Part shown: one piece after another, positions 1 through 6,047 of the stretch
Layout of the letters: each line of letters starts with the position of its first letter
How positions within the stretch are numbered: the stretch's first letter is position 1
NCBI GenBank assembly: GCA_012512055.1
Contig: JAAZEW010000015.1
Span: forward strand, 1 to 12,665
Direction of reading: 5' to 3'
From: Bacillota bacterium
GTDB lineage: Bacteria; Bacillota_G; SHA-98; UBA4971
Length of the DNA stretch: 12,665 nucleotides
Notes under the pieces: generated by a model
The model's database searches: none
Seen by the model: the letters and a program-made list of their open reading frames with translations, nothing else
Told to the model about the DNA's origin: nothing
Made by a program: the position numbers and the translations under genes

Positions 1-498
1 CCGAAAGACCTCGGATCCCCTTGGATGGCTCACTGGAGGAGCCAGTCCGCGATCGGCTGGCGATCGAATCCGACGAAATGGCCCATGGCCCTCCAGGAAA
101 GCCATGTTCGACTACGATACCCTGTAAGGGGGCCCTATACGCTCTTTCATAGGTGGACAAGACTCCCATCGAGTTTGGCAGCCACAATTAGGGTTCCGGT
201 TCGCAAAAGGACGATTGGGGAGGAAGTCCTGGGTTATTAAGCTTGACGTGTGATTACACAAGACCTATGATAGTTATGAGCATACGACTGAAACATAGAA
301 GATAGCCATTAGTCAGGGCGGTAGTCAGCGATGGCTGGAATGGAAGTGGGTAGGCCGATACCGGGAACCGAGACGGATTCGAAGGCAGCATAGTATAATG
401 AAGACAATGAAGTCCATGGAGACGAGACGGGTAGATACCCGACTTGAGTAGATAATAGGAAAGTGGAAACGACGTAAACGGGAACGGAGGCGAGAGGC
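1..498. other. Region without a recognisable gene; several small hairpins
   Basis: No protein here is recognisable. One frame is open from the window edge to a stop at 238-240, but its translation is rich in Trp, Arg and Pro and resembles no family I know. The DNA carries a run of small inverted repeats: TGGCTC/GAGCCA (26-31/39-44), CATGGC/GCCATG (84-89/101-106), CCCT/AGGG (120-123/127-130), AGCCAT/ATGGCT (304-309/331-336) and CGGGTA/TACCCG (428-433/436-441). The heptamer TAGTCAG occurs twice inside the fourth loop. A TATAAT hexamer sits at 394-399 without a convincing -35. The region may hold the promoter and leader of the DUF134 gene, the remnant of an upstream element, or a structured RNA; none of these is demonstrated. 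Confidence 0.4.
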
Positions 499-975
499 TT
501 GGCAAGGCCCCCAAAGTGCAGACGAGTAGGGTTTTTACCAGATGTGACTGTGTTCAAACCCGCAGGAGCGCCCCTTCGTGAACTGGAAGAAGAGGTGCTG
601 ACTGTAGAAGAGCTTGAAGCGATTCGCCTAAAGGATCTTGAGGGCTTGCAACAGGAGGAATGCGCGGAAATAATGCAGATCTCTCGTCCCACCTTTCAGA
701 GGGATCTGGTTTCTGCCAGGGAGAAGATTGCCAGGGCTCTTGTGGAAGGCCGGGCTCTTCGTATAGAAGGCGGAAACTACAGAGTGGCAATGCGAAAGTT
801 CAAGTGCAGGGCGTGTGAACATGACTTTGAGGTACCGTTTGGAACCGGTGGGTGCGGCATCGAGATGACATGTCCTCAATGTGGCGATGGAAACGTGCAG
901 CGGACAGATAATAAGGGACACGGGTTCGGCAATATGCCGAGGGGCCGCCGCGGCAGAGGCTGGAACCGGGAGTAG
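499..975 (+). CDS. DUF134 (UPF0251) family DNA-binding protein with C-terminal zinc ribbon
   Basis: Residues about 1-95 match the DUF134/UPF0251 pattern: an N-terminal ARPPKCRRVGFLP stretch, then LTVEELEAIRLKDLEGL and a sigma-region-4-like helix-turn-helix ending in SRPTFQRDLVSAREKIA (about 33-80). This family is a presumed transcription factor or nucleic-acid-binding protein. Residues 103-128 hold CxxC pairs (C103, C106, C125, C128), with C119 between them, and probably bind zinc. The last 20 residues are Gly/Arg-rich (PRGRRGRGW). The start is TTG at 499, supported by GGAGG at 486-490 with 8-nt spacing and by the conserved N-terminus. A terminator follows directly, so it is probably transcribed apart from the next block. 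In anaerobes this family often sits beside NifX-like and Mrp genes, as here, so it may regulate them. The family call is firm; the regulatory role is inference. Confidence 0.9.
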   Translation: MARPPKCRRVGFLPDVTVFKPAGAPLRELEEEVLTVEELEAIRLKDLEGLQQEECAEIMQISRPTFQRDLVSAREKIARALVEGRALRIEGGNYRVAMRKFKCRACEHDFEVPFGTGGCGIEMTCPQCGDGNVQRTDNKGHGFGNMPRGRRGRGWNRE

Positions 976-1014
976 CCGGGCTTGTTATCTTAAGAATAGC
1001 AATGAATGTGTAGG

Positions 1015-1048
1015 ATAGACGCTTAGTCGATAGTTAGGCGTCTATTTT
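1015..1048 (+). terminator. Rho-independent terminator after the DUF134 gene
   Basis: A perfect 8-bp inverted repeat, ATAGACGC (1015-1022) and GCGTCTAT (1038-1045), can be extended inward by wobble and A-T pairs and is followed by a short T run (1045-1048, then TGTGTTTGG). It lies 40 nt after the DUF134 stop and 12 nt before the next promoter, so it separates two transcription units. Confidence 0.75.
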
Positions 1049-1059
1049 GTGTTTGGTTA

Positions 1060-1089
1060 TTGACATATGCTCATAACAATGGTTATACT
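1060..1089 (+). promoter_or_regulatory. Sigma-A-type promoter of the ORP-like block
   Basis: TTGACA (1060-1065, perfect -35) is followed after 18 bp by TATACT (1084-1089, 5 of 6 bases of the -10 consensus). It is the best promoter in the window and would start a transcript near 1095-1097 with an untranslated leader of about 155 nt before the DUF5320 gene. The homologous orp operons of Desulfovibrio vulgaris use sigma-54. I saw no GG-N10-GC sigma-54 element in this leader. Confidence 0.75.
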
Positions 1090-1108
1090 ATGTGTGAGCA
1101 TATGCTCA
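1061..1108. promoter_or_regulatory. Candidate repressor operator: 14-bp palindrome plus imperfect upstream copy
   Basis: TGAGCATATGCTCA (1095-1108) is a perfect 14-bp palindrome at the predicted transcription start. A second copy, TGACATATGCTCAT (1061-1074), differs by one missing G and overlaps the -35 box. The CATATG centres are 35 bp apart. Two copies bracketing the promoter are the classic layout of a repressor site. The half-site TGAnCA with a CATATG-like centre resembles operators of ArsR/SmtB-type metal sensors, but that resemblance is from memory and the regulator is not obviously encoded here. The DUF134 protein just upstream is the other candidate ligand. Confidence 0.6.
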
Positions 1109-1253
1109 TTATTCGCTAAATGCTTCATTGAGAAATGAAAGTATTGACGGTTTTGTTGGAAGGCGTGAGTTCTTACTTACTGTGAATCTTCTGGCCTTAC
1201 GAAATAAGCTCTTCCAATTATGCAGAGATTTGGTTGAGAAGGAGGTGTAAGAT

Positions 1254-1685
1254 ATGCCACGAGGAGACAGAACAGGACCTGCCGGTTTTGGCCCTATGAC
1301 AGGACGAGCTGCAGGATATTGCACCGGATTCCCGGTTCCCGGCCATATGAACCCTCAACTCGGATTCCGAGGAGCAGGATTCGGAAGAGGAAGAGGCTGG
1401 GGTAGAGGCTGGATGCGGTTTCACTCCCCTGGATGGGCAGTGCCCCCGTACTACACGAGAGCCGGTTATCCCTATCCGGCCTTTCAGGGAGTCCCGCCGT
1501 ACGGTGCCCAGTATACGGCGTACGATCCTGAATATACAGCCAAAGCCTCTACTGAACAAGAAGTCGCATTCCTGAAGGAAGAAGCGGCCTTGCTCAAGGA
1601 CGAGCTTGAGGCTATCCAGGGGCGTTTAGAAGAATTGGGTAGGCAAGAAACAGGCGACGTAGGCAAGGATAACCAGGATAAGTGA
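1254..1685 (+). CDS. DUF5320-type Gly/Arg-rich protein with C-terminal coiled coil
   Basis: The N-terminus MPRGDRTGPAGFGPMTGRAAGYC is the signature of the DUF5320 family, small proteins found beside NifX/NifB-like and Mrp genes in anaerobes. Three parts are visible: the signature (1-23, with a single Cys at 23); a low-complexity stretch rich in Gly, Arg, Trp, Tyr and Pro (about 38-95, including GRGRGWGRGW); and an acidic, heptad-like helix (about 100-130) that should form a coiled coil and oligomerise. The ATG is preceded by a strong GGAGG (1241-1245) with 8-nt spacing. It is the first gene after the promoter at 1060-1089 and lies 84 nt before the Mrp gene. No catalytic motif is seen. A scaffold or metal/cofactor-binding accessory role in the ORP-like complex is inference. 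There is no signal peptide, so it is probably cytoplasmic. Confidence 0.85.
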   Translation: MPRGDRTGPAGFGPMTGRAAGYCTGFPVPGHMNPQLGFRGAGFGRGRGWGRGWMRFHSPGWAVPPYYTRAGYPYPAFQGVPPYGAQYTAYDPEYTAKASTEQEVAFLKEEAALLKDELEAIQGRLEELGRQETGDVGKDNQDK

Positions 1686-1696
1686 TTCTTACATGA

Positions 1697-1746
1697 GATG
1701 CGTTCCGAAGCATCGAAAAGGGGGCGAGGTGTTTGCCTTCGTCCCC
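1697..1746 (+). other. Two intergenic hairpins between the DUF5320 and Mrp genes
   Basis: GATGC/GCATC (1697-1701/1710-1714) is followed by a 10-bp G-rich stem at 1720-1729 pairing with 1737-1746 around a 7-nt loop, with two G-T pairs. No T run follows, so a full terminator is unlikely. The stems could act as an RNA-processing or stability element that sets the ratio of upstream to downstream message. Confidence 0.4.
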
Positions 1747-1769
1747 TGAATACCTGAGGACTGTTAAGA

Positions 1770-2639
1770 ATGGGTAAGGCGGGAGGCGACTTCTCTGTGG
1801 AGCAAGGAACGAAGGACATTAGTGAACAGGAAGAGACTCCAGGCTGCAGGCTGAAACAGACGATTGAGACTCTTCCGGAAAGCGATTTCAACAGCATAAA
1901 CCAGGTAATAGCTGTTATGAGCGGTAAAGGAGGTGTAGGGAAATCCTCAGTCGCTGCTCTTATAGCGGTGAAATTGGCGAGAAACGGTTATAGAGTGGGC
2001 TTGCTTGACGCTGACATTACGGGACCCAGTATACCGAAAATGTTCGGCATTAAATCTTCTGCCGAAGCTATGGAATTCGGAATTCTTCCGGTAAAGAGTG
2101 ATTTAGGTATTGAAGTCATGTCTCTCAATTTACTCCTTAAGAATGAGGATGACCCGGTGATTTGGCGAGGCCCTCTAATCGCAGGCGCGGTAAAGCAATT
2201 CTGGACAGATGTGATTTGGGGGAAGCTTGATTGTCTCATTGTTGATTTGCCTCCGGGAACAGGCGATGTTCCTATTACTGTCATGCAGTCCCTACCTCTG
2301 GACGGGGTAGTAATTGTTTCATCTCCTCAAGACGTTGCCGCAATGATTGTTAAAAAGGCTATGAGAATGGCTTCAATGATGAATACTGAAATCTTGGGGC
2401 TTGTTGAGAATATGAGCTATGCAGTATGTCCGAAATGCGGTGAGATTCTTTATCTATTCGGGCCTAGTAGAGGGGAGGAACTCGCGAAATCATCAGGGGT
2501 GCCTTATTTGGGCGCATTACCTCTTGATCCCGAGTTGGCCAGATTATGCGACCTGGGTCAAGTGGAGGAATATGACAGCGAAACAATGCGCTCCGGCATA
2601 GAATGGACTGAAATAGTGAAGAAGGAGGCTCTAAAATGA
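1770..2639 (+). CDS. Mrp/NBP35-type P-loop ATPase (iron-sulfur/cofactor carrier family)
   Basis: A 289-residue member of the Mrp/NBP35/ApbC branch of the MinD/ParA superfamily. It has the deviant Walker A SGKGGVGKSS (51-60), the switch DADITGPSIPK (80-90), IVDLPPGTGD (157-166), ENMSY (213-217) and a CPKC pair (220-223), the CxxC that bridges an Fe-S cluster across the dimer in this family. The N-terminal 45 residues are poorly conserved and no DUF59 domain is present, as usual for the short anaerobe forms. The ATG at 1770 is preceded by TGAGGA (1755-1760). The stop overlaps the next ATG (ATGA), so it should be translationally coupled to the NifX-like gene. Family members bind and transfer Fe-S clusters in an ATP-dependent way. 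In Desulfovibrio the Mrp homologue is part of the ORP complex, and this neighbourhood suggests the same role. Confidence 0.93.
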   Translation: MGKAGGDFSVEQGTKDISEQEETPGCRLKQTIETLPESDFNSINQVIAVMSGKGGVGKSSVAALIAVKLARNGYRVGLLDADITGPSIPKMFGIKSSAEAMEFGILPVKSDLGIEVMSLNLLLKNEDDPVIWRGPLIAGAVKQFWTDVIWGKLDCLIVDLPPGTGDVPITVMQSLPLDGVVIVSSPQDVAAMIVKKAMRMASMMNTEILGLVENMSYAVCPKCGEILYLFGPSRGEELAKSSGVPYLGALPLDPELARLCDLGQVEEYDSETMRSGIEWTEIVKKEALK

Positions 2640-3007
2640 AGATAGCAGTGACTGCTCAGGATAAGGACTTGGATGCGGAGTTTGATTCTCGGTTTGGAAG
2701 GTGCAAGTATTTCGTTATTGTTGATCTGGATACAGACGAACATAGAATTGAGCAAAATGAAGCTATGACCGCGCTGGGAGGCGCAGGCGTCAAGAGCGCT
2801 CAATTCCTTGCCGGCTGTGGAGTCAGCGCGGTGATAACAGGCCATATCGGCCCAAACGCGTCTCGAGCTTTACAGGCAGCGGGGATTAGAGTATTCATTA
2901 TGGAGTCCGGCACAGTACGCGATGCCATTAAGGCCTCTAAAGAAGGAAAATTGACTGAAGTTTCCGGGGCTACAACAGACTCGCATACCGGGCTTAAGAT
3001 GTCCTGA
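2636..3007 (+). CDS. NifX/NifB-type dinitrogenase iron-molybdenum cofactor family protein (MTH1175-like)
   Basis: A 123-residue protein of the dinitrogenase Fe-Mo cofactor-binding fold, as in NifX, the C-terminal part of NifB, MTH1175 and the orange protein. Landmarks are MKIAVTAQ at the start, SRFGRCKYFVIVD (18-30), and the Gly-rich GCGVSAVITGHIGPNASRALQAAGI (about 60-84), followed by a short C-terminal segment. It should be a small cytoplasmic binder of a metal-sulfur cofactor. The ATG overlaps the Mrp stop by 4 nt, with GAAGGAGG (2621-2628) inside the Mrp gene as its ribosome binding site, so the two are co-translated. No nitrogenase structural genes are in the window, so a role in nitrogen fixation is not implied. 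It is the best candidate here for an Orp-type cofactor carrier, but the metal cannot be read from sequence. Confidence 0.88.
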   Translation: MKIAVTAQDKDLDAEFDSRFGRCKYFVIVDLDTDEHRIEQNEAMTALGGAGVKSAQFLAGCGVSAVITGHIGPNASRALQAAGIRVFIMESGTVRDAIKASKEGKLTEVSGATTDSHTGLKMS

Positions 3008-3445
3008 GTAGATCACCATAAGTGATCGCCGGTTCTGGAAAGTGTGCGTACCGTGCGGGTTGCCGGTGCTGCACTAAGGGGACGGCGTCCCAAGCGGGTT
3101 GCCTAGACAAAGGAATCACCGGCTTCAGAAAATGTACGTACCGTGCGGGGCCACCCAAGACCTCGGAAAACAAGCGAAAACCAATGAACTCATACTTAGA
3201 GCCATTGGTGGGCCTACAAGCAGAAGAAGCCGACCCGGGAGAGCCGGCTCCGTCGATCCATAGAACCTGTATGACCCTTAGCGACGACTGCATGAAGAAC
3301 CGGCTTCGCTAGATCTGTCTGATGAGTTAGGATCGCTCAACGTATGACTGATGAGGATTTCGCAAATCCCAAGAATAGGGATGCTAATTGCTAAGCTACT
3401 GAAAACTAACAAGGCAAGATAAGACCGTGAAGGAGGCGCCTCTAG
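3008..3445. other. 438-bp gap in the ORP-like block with repeats and small hairpins
   Basis: This gap interrupts an otherwise tight block. It starts with the hairpin GATCAC/GTGATC (3011-3016/3022-3027), contains the 35-bp repeat pair described separately, the 10-bp palindrome GAGCCGGCTC (3241-3250), a third short copy ACCGGCTTC (3299-3307), and the hairpin GGATTT-CGC-AAATCC (3355-3369). The octamer CTGATGAG occurs twice near 3330 and 3350. A frame open from GTG 3022 to 3312 has no ribosome binding site and no recognisable domain. I see no T-run terminator and no clear promoter, so read-through to the next gene is possible. It may be a decayed insertion or an RNA element that tunes expression. 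Confidence 0.4.
3025..3149 (+). repeat. Pair of 35-bp direct repeats, 90 bp apart
   Basis: Copy 1 is 3025-3059 and copy 2 is 3115-3149. By eye 28 of 35 bases agree and all 7 differences are transitions. Both copies end with GTACCGTGCGGG. A partial internal copy of CGGGTTGCC occurs at 3056-3064 and 3096-3104. The period of 90 bp is a multiple of three. Confidence 0.65.
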
Positions 3446-3853
3446 ATGAAGATTGCCATAGCCACAGAAGGATCTGCGGTAGCACCGCATTTTGGGAGAT
3501 GTCCTGAATACACCATATACAATGTGAAGGACGGTTCGGTCTCAGATAAGACCGTAATTCCTAATCCCGGACATGAGCCGGGCTTTCTGCCTGAATACTT
3601 GTCAGAACTAGGTGTTTCCTGCATTATCGCGGGGGGAATGGGCATGAGAGCTCAGAATCTCTTTGCAGCGAAGAATATTCAGACTGTCGTTGGAGTGACC
3701 GGGCTTGTTGACGATGTGGCCAAGTCATTTGCCGCAGGCGCACTAAAAGGTGGGGAAAGCCTTTGTGAACATGGGGAAAGCGAGCGCCGGATGAACCACA
3801 ATTGCGGGCACCATGGAGACCTCGGCGATGGTCATGAATGCGAGAAGAAGTAA
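3446..3853 (+). CDS. Second NifX-type protein with a His/Cys-rich C-terminal tail
   Basis: A 135-residue protein of the same dinitrogenase-cofactor fold as the gene at 2636. It begins MKIAIATEGSAVAPHFGRCPEYTIY, has the core GVSCIIAGGMGMRAQNLF (56-73) and ends the fold near residue 104. It then carries an extra tail of about 30 residues with four His and two Cys packed between 118 and 132 (H118, C120, H122, H123, H130, C132), plus C107 and H109. That density suggests metal binding, perhaps as a donor or store for the cofactor. The ATG is supported by GAAGGAGG at 3429-3436 with 9-nt spacing. It sits between the repeat-bearing gap and the first MinD-ferredoxin gene. The presence of two diverged family members suggests distinct roles or a heteromer. 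The family call is firm; the tail's function is inference. Confidence 0.88.
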   Translation: MKIAIATEGSAVAPHFGRCPEYTIYNVKDGSVSDKTVIPNPGHEPGFLPEYLSELGVSCIIAGGMGMRAQNLFAAKNIQTVVGVTGLVDDVAKSFAAGALKGGESLCEHGESERRMNHNCGHHGDLGDGHECEKK

Positions 3854-3999
3854 AGTTCGGTTGGGAGACCCTGTAAGTTCACTTTAGGAATTCTCGCGAT
3901 TAGAGAGGGAATTACACGGAAGGCGTGGGCCTATCCAGGTAGCAGACAGCCGAGTAAGCGAATAACCGGAGATTAAACAGTCACAAGTGGGGATGTCGC

Positions 4000-4857
4000 A
4001 TGATTATATCAATAGCCAGCGGAAAGGGTGGAACAGGTAAGACTACCGTCGCAGTGAATTTGGCTCTAACCCTTGCGGAAACGGAATCTGTCTGTTTCAT
4101 GGATTGTGATGTGGAAGAGCCTAACGCCCATTTGTTTCTTAAGCCGGTGCTTGAAGGTTCTGCTAAAGTCACTGTGCCTGTGCCTATTGTAGATGAGGAG
4201 CAGTGCAATGGATGTGGGCTGTGCGGAGAAATCTGCGCCTTCAACGCGATTCTGCCTTTGGTAAATCACGTGTTAACCTTCCCTGAGCTGTGTCATGGAT
4301 GCGGTGGGTGCGCACTATTTTGCCCGACAGGCGCTGTTCGAGAAGAACCATTGGAAATCGGTGTGGTTGAGTGGGGTCATGCGGGCCCAATATCTCACAT
4401 ACACGGGAGGTTGAAGATTGGGAGTCCCCTTGCCCCGCCAATTGTTAAGGCGGTGAAAGATCGCAAGCGGAATATGCCTGGGGGTACTGTTTTTATCATT
4501 GATGCCCCGCCGGGGACTTCGTGTCCGGTTGTGGCTTCAGTGACCGGCAGCGATTTGTGCTTACTTGTCACAGAACCTACCCCGTTTGGCCTCCATGATC
4601 TTACACTTGCAGTCGACATGGTGAGAGAGCTACAAGTCCCGTTTGGCGTGGTGATTAACAGAGCTGGTTTAGGTAATGGAGGATTGGTTGATTACTGCAA
4701 GGCGGAAAACATACCTATACTTGCTGAGATCCCGTTTGATCGAAAATACGCTAAGTGTTACGCGAAAGGCGGACGTCTTATAGACGAGTTTCCAGAGATA
4801 AAGAAGGTATTCCAGGCTCTATGGCATGCAGTTTGTGTTACCGCAGATTGGGTTTGA
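4000..4857 (+). CDS. MinD-superfamily ATPase with inserted 2x[4Fe-4S] ferredoxin domain (copy 1)
   Basis: A 285-residue protein of the COG1149 type: a ParA/MinD ATPase whose chain is interrupted by a bacterial ferredoxin. It shows the deviant Walker A SGKGGTGKTT (7-16), the switch DCDVEEPN (35-42), then two CxxCxxCxxxC motifs (C69, C72, C75, C79 and C98, C101, C104, C108), and a resumed ATPase fold with IIDAPPGTSCPV (166-177), VTEPTPFGLHD (190-200) and VINRAG (about 218-223). ATP binding could therefore be coupled to electron transfer. Homologues are members of the Desulfovibrio ORP complex. The ATG at 4000 has only a weak upstream GGGG (3988-3991), and 146 bp separate it from the previous gene. 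It is paired with a paralogue 39 bp downstream, suggesting a heterodimer. The family is certain; the substrate is unknown. Confidence 0.93.
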   Translation: MIISIASGKGGTGKTTVAVNLALTLAETESVCFMDCDVEEPNAHLFLKPVLEGSAKVTVPVPIVDEEQCNGCGLCGEICAFNAILPLVNHVLTFPELCHGCGGCALFCPTGAVREEPLEIGVVEWGHAGPISHIHGRLKIGSPLAPPIVKAVKDRKRNMPGGTVFIIDAPPGTSCPVVASVTGSDLCLLVTEPTPFGLHDLTLAVDMVRELQVPFGVVINRAGLGNGGLVDYCKAENIPILAEIPFDRKYAKCYAKGGRLIDEFPEIKKVFQALWHAVCVTADWV

Positions 4858-4896
4858 GCTTGGAATAGGAACAGCATCTGAAGGGACGAAATCGCT

Positions 4897-5802
4897 GTGA
4901 AGGAATTACTGGTTATCAGCGGCAAGGGGGGCACCGGGAAGACTACTGTAGTCGGGGCTTTTGCCGTTCTGGCAAAGGATACGCCCCTGACTGAAAACAC
5001 AGTGTTGGTAGATTGCGACGTAGATGCGGCTGATCTTCACCTTATATTGAATCCTGGTATAAGAGAGAAGAAAGAGTTTTTTGGTCTCAAAAAGGCTACC
5101 CTTGATCCTGCGAAATGCAATAATTGCGGAGCATGTGTCGATGTATGCCGCTTTGGCGCTATTGCTTCTCATGACGGGATTGTCAAGATAGAGCCTATCT
5201 CATGCGAAGGTTGCGGAGTGTGTTATCGTGTGTGCCCTAACCAAGCCATAAGAATGGAAGATGTCATTGCCGGCCATTGGTTTGCCTCTGACACTCCCTA
5301 TGGACCTATGGTTCATGCCAGGCTTGGTATAGCTGAAGAGAACTCCGGCAAGCTGGTGATGGAGGTTAGGCGAGAGGCTCGCAGTATTGCTGAAACCCGT
5401 GGATCGCACCTCATCATATGTGACGGGCCTCCGGGTATAGGCTGTCCTGTAATATCGTCAATGTCCGGCGTGGATCTGGCCCTAATCGTGACAGAACCTA
5501 CAGTTGCAGGTATCCATGACATGGAGAGACTGCATTCCCTTGCTGATGGTTTTAACGTGGAAGTAGTCGTATGTATTAATAAGTATGATCTGGATCACGA
5601 AACCTCAGCTCAAATCGAAGAATACTGCCTAAAACATGACATAAATGTAGTAGGGAAAATCCCGTTTGATGAGGAGGTGGTTAAGGCTCTCGTTAAAGGT
5701 GAACCACTTGTCTCGCCCGGTGTCATGGGTGGGGAGTCAGAAAGCCTTGCAGCCAAAGCCGTTGAGCAACTGTGGGCGGAAGTCCTGGAACGCCTTTCTT
5801 GA
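4897..5802 (+). CDS. MinD-superfamily ATPase with inserted 2x[4Fe-4S] ferredoxin domain (copy 2)
   Basis: A 301-residue paralogue of the preceding protein with the same order of parts: Walker A SGKGGTGKTT (8-17), DCDVDAADLHL (39-49), ferredoxin insert with C74, C77, C80, C84 and C103, C106, C109, C113, then IICDGPPGIGCPV (173-185), VTEPTVAGIHDMERL and CINKYDL. The two copies differ in details: DGPPG here and DAPPG in copy 1, Asp-rich versus Glu-rich after DCDV, and a longer C-terminus here. This suggests old duplication and specialisation, not a recent copy. The start is GTG at 4897, with GAAGGGA upstream at 4880-4886 and the Walker A in its usual place near the N-terminus. It is the last gene of the ORP-like block. 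Probable role: partner of copy 1 in ATP-dependent, ferredoxin-linked cofactor chemistry. Confidence 0.93.
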   Translation: MKELLVISGKGGTGKTTVVGAFAVLAKDTPLTENTVLVDCDVDAADLHLILNPGIREKKEFFGLKKATLDPAKCNNCGACVDVCRFGAIASHDGIVKIEPISCEGCGVCYRVCPNQAIRMEDVIAGHWFASDTPYGPMVHARLGIAEENSGKLVMEVRREARSIAETRGSHLIICDGPPGIGCPVISSMSGVDLALIVTEPTVAGIHDMERLHSLADGFNVEVVVCINKYDLDHETSAQIEEYCLKHDINVVGKIPFDEEVVKALVKGEPLVSPGVMGGESESLAAKAVEQLWAEVLERLS

Positions 5803-6047
5803 CAGGATTGCGTAGGCTAACATGAACATGGCCGAAAATAGCACATCGAAGAAGGATTTAAAGATAGTCAAAAGCTTGTGGCAGATGGTAACAGTCTGCA
5901 AGCTCTGCAAGCCTAGGCAGCTAAATGAAGCTAAGGAGACACCCCGATGGGGAAACCCAGGCATACTAAGTAGGCTGAATCTACGGGCAATTGAGGGGCT
6001 GATCTTGTCAGAGGTCGGCCTACTTTATCAACCAGACGGGCTAATAA
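5803..6047. other. Non-coding 3' region after the ORP-like block; structured
   Basis: No convincing gene. Seen here: a bulged stem CTTG..CAGA/TCTGCAAG near 5876-5909, a tandem CTGCAAGCT/CTGCAAGCC, the tight hairpin CCCC-GAT-GGGG (5942-5952), and the 8-bp inverted repeat AAGTAGGC/GCCTACTT (5968-5975/6018-6025) enclosing CTGA/TCAG (5999-6002/6008-6011), followed by TTTATC. The last could be a weak plus-strand terminator for the block. A frame starting at 5822 runs through the next terminator into the antisense of acetate kinase and has no ribosome binding site. Confidence 0.4.

Noticed and set aside
1..240. C-terminal end of an upstream protein in the frame ending at 240
   Set aside because: The composition is atypical and not recognisable; the other two frames also stay open for 42 to 52 codons, so openness alone is not evidence.
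3025..3149. CRISPR-like repeat pair
   Set aside because: Only two imperfect copies with a 55-bp spacing, no third unit and no cas genes.
3025..3150. Group II intron fragment suggested by GTACGTACCGTGCGG
   Set aside because: No domain V hairpin, no typical 5' end and no reverse transcriptase nearby.
3022..3312. Cys-rich 96-codon frame starting at GTG
   Set aside because: No ribosome binding site, start lies within a hairpin, no family match; kept only as part of the repeat finding.
3322..3375. Hammerhead ribozyme suggested by two CTGATGAG octamers and the stem at 3355-3369
   Set aside because: The required GAAA-type core after stem II is absent (CAAGAA follows), and no matching stem III or cleavage site is seen.
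2636..3853. Nitrogen fixation locus implied by NifX-type proteins
   Set aside because: No nifH, nifD, nifK or full NifB is present, and the neighbours match the ORP complex instead.
5937..5990. Resemblance to the 5' part of 23S rRNA (GATGGGGAAACCCAG and TGAATCTACGGG)
   Set aside because: Only short motifs match, and the flanking rRNA landmarks are missing on both sides; probably coincidence.
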